Source: Candidatus Woesearchaeota archaeon (GTDB taxonomy: Archaea; Nanobdellota; Nanobdellia; Woesearchaeales; WAPJ01). From it: a stretch of 5,621 nucleotides of DNA. The DNA is taken from NCBI GenBank assembly GCA_015519985.1, contig WIAN01000058.1:1-5621 (forward strand), in the 5' to 3' direction. Position 1 is the first letter of the stretch. Each line of letters opens with the position of its first letter. A program made the translations under genes and the position numbers. The notes below the pieces were generated by a model. The model searched no databases. It was given only the letters and a program-made list of their open reading frames with translations, and was not told where the DNA came from. Shown one piece after another: positions 4,945 through 5,621 of this stretch.

Positions 4945-5621
4945 ATGGAGTGGAATGTTTTTGATGTTCTTAATGGTTTTTCTGAAGAAAAACTTTTAGA
5001 GGAAGTTGATGTTATTGTTAATAATATTTTGTCTTATAAAAAGTATTTTAAAAAAAAAGTTTTTGTTGATCCTAAAATTGTTTTTGAAGTTTTAAAGTTG
5101 AAAGAAAAACTTTCTGATTATAGTAGTAGGTTGAATGCTTTTTATTATTTACAATATTCTGTTAATGTTAAAAATACTGTTTTTTTGTCTAAAATGAGCG
5201 TTTTAGAACAAAAGTTTTCTGAATATGATAATGAATTAATGTTTTTTTCTTTTTGGATTAAAAGTTTAAATAAAACTGTTGTTGAAAAATATTTTTCTTA
5301 CGATTTTTTAAAGCCTTATAAAAGATTTTTTTATAATATTTTAGAAGGTAAAAAATATTCTTTATCTGAAAAAGAGGAAAAGGTTATTAATCTTAAAGAT
5401 ATTTCTAATTCTAATAGTGAATTGTATGTTTTATTCACTAATAGTTTTGTTTTTGATTTTAAAAATAAAAAAATTAATAGGGAAGAATTGCAAAAATACA
5501 TTTTAGATAAAAATCCTGTTTTTAGAGAAGAAGCTTATAATGTTTTGTATGAAAAGTTTGTTGAAAATGATGTTTTATTATCTGAATTTTATAAGTATAT
5601 TGTTTTAGATTGGTATAATGA
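4945..5621 (+). CDS. pepF: M3-family oligoendopeptidase F, N-terminal part (runs off the window)
   Basis: An open frame of 225 codons starts at ATG 4945 and is cut by the window edge. It resembles the N-terminal helical half of PepF-type M3 metallopeptidases, cytoplasmic zinc enzymes that hydrolyse short peptides. Supporting segments are the opening MEWNVFDVL followed by an acidic helix, a central helix with EYDNELMFFSFWIKSL (93-108), then FLKPYKRFFYNIL (121-133). These are followed by the family-typical YSLSEKEEKVINLKD (138-152), NREELQKYI (178-186) and NPVFREEAYNVLYEKF (190-205). The HEXXH zinc site would lie well beyond the right edge, since full-length members are about 550-600 residues, so catalytic competence cannot be judged. 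Codons are strongly T-ending and all 10 Ile codons are ATT, unlike the preceding cassette, so this is probably a resident gene. The start is supported by the TATA box and by stops upstream. Assignment rests on pattern recognition of the non-catalytic half. Confidence 0.8.
   Translation, partial: MEWNVFDVLNGFSEEKLLEEVDVIVNNILSYKKYFKKKVFVDPKIVFEVLKLKEKLSDYSSRLNAFYYLQYSVNVKNTVFLSKMSVLEQKFSEYDNELMFFSFWIKSLNKTVVEKYFSYDFLKPYKRFFYNILEGKKYSLSEKEEKVINLKDISNSNSELYVLFTNSFVFDFKNKKINREELQKYILDKNPVFREEAYNVLYEKFVENDVLLSEFYKYIVLDWYN

Overview
The window looks like chromosomal DNA from a very AT-rich archaeon. The evidence is a full-length Hef/XPF-type helicase-nuclease, a family characteristic of Euryarchaeota and related archaea, plus TATA-like boxes centred about 25-29 nt upstream of four start codons that lack Shine-Dalgarno sequences, the signature of leaderless archaeal transcripts. 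Small size, compact spacing and extreme AT content would suit a DPANN-type lineage, but that is inference. No rRNA, tRNA, CRISPR array or transposase is visible.

Layout. Positions 1-95 hold what looks like the 3' tail of a + strand gene entering from outside. After a 44-bp, nearly pure A/T convergent gap comes hef (140-2359, minus strand): an SF2 helicase, an ERCC4/XPF nuclease domain and a C-terminal HhH domain. A 117-bp divergent promoter region (2360-2476) separates hef from a three-gene + strand restriction-modification cassette (2477-4896). Its genes are a DpnA-like beta-class adenine methyltransferase, a DpnM/Dam-like alpha-class (D12) adenine methyltransferase and a PD-(D/E)XK endonuclease. 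The genes are separated by exactly 10 bp each. Downstream, T-tracts and a TATA box are packed into 48 bp before the start of an M3-family oligoendopeptidase F gene that runs off the right edge (4945-5621).

How it works together. The two methyltransferases resemble the two modification enzymes of the DpnII system, and both would protect GATC by N6-adenine methylation. The nuclease does not resemble DpnII/MboI as I know that family, so this appears to be a hybrid or alternative GATC-type cassette. The expression signals differ by gene. Each methyltransferase has its own TATA-like box placed for a leaderless mRNA. The nuclease has no TATA box but has a GAGGT ribosome-binding site overlapping the preceding stop codon. 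That arrangement could make protection precede cutting.

Codon use changes sharply at the cassette. ATA is the main isoleucine codon in the second methyltransferase (17 of 25) and the nuclease (14 of 23). It is absent from the 10 Ile codons of the peptidase fragment and from the first 14 Ile codons of hef. This supports horizontal acquisition of the cassette between two resident genes.
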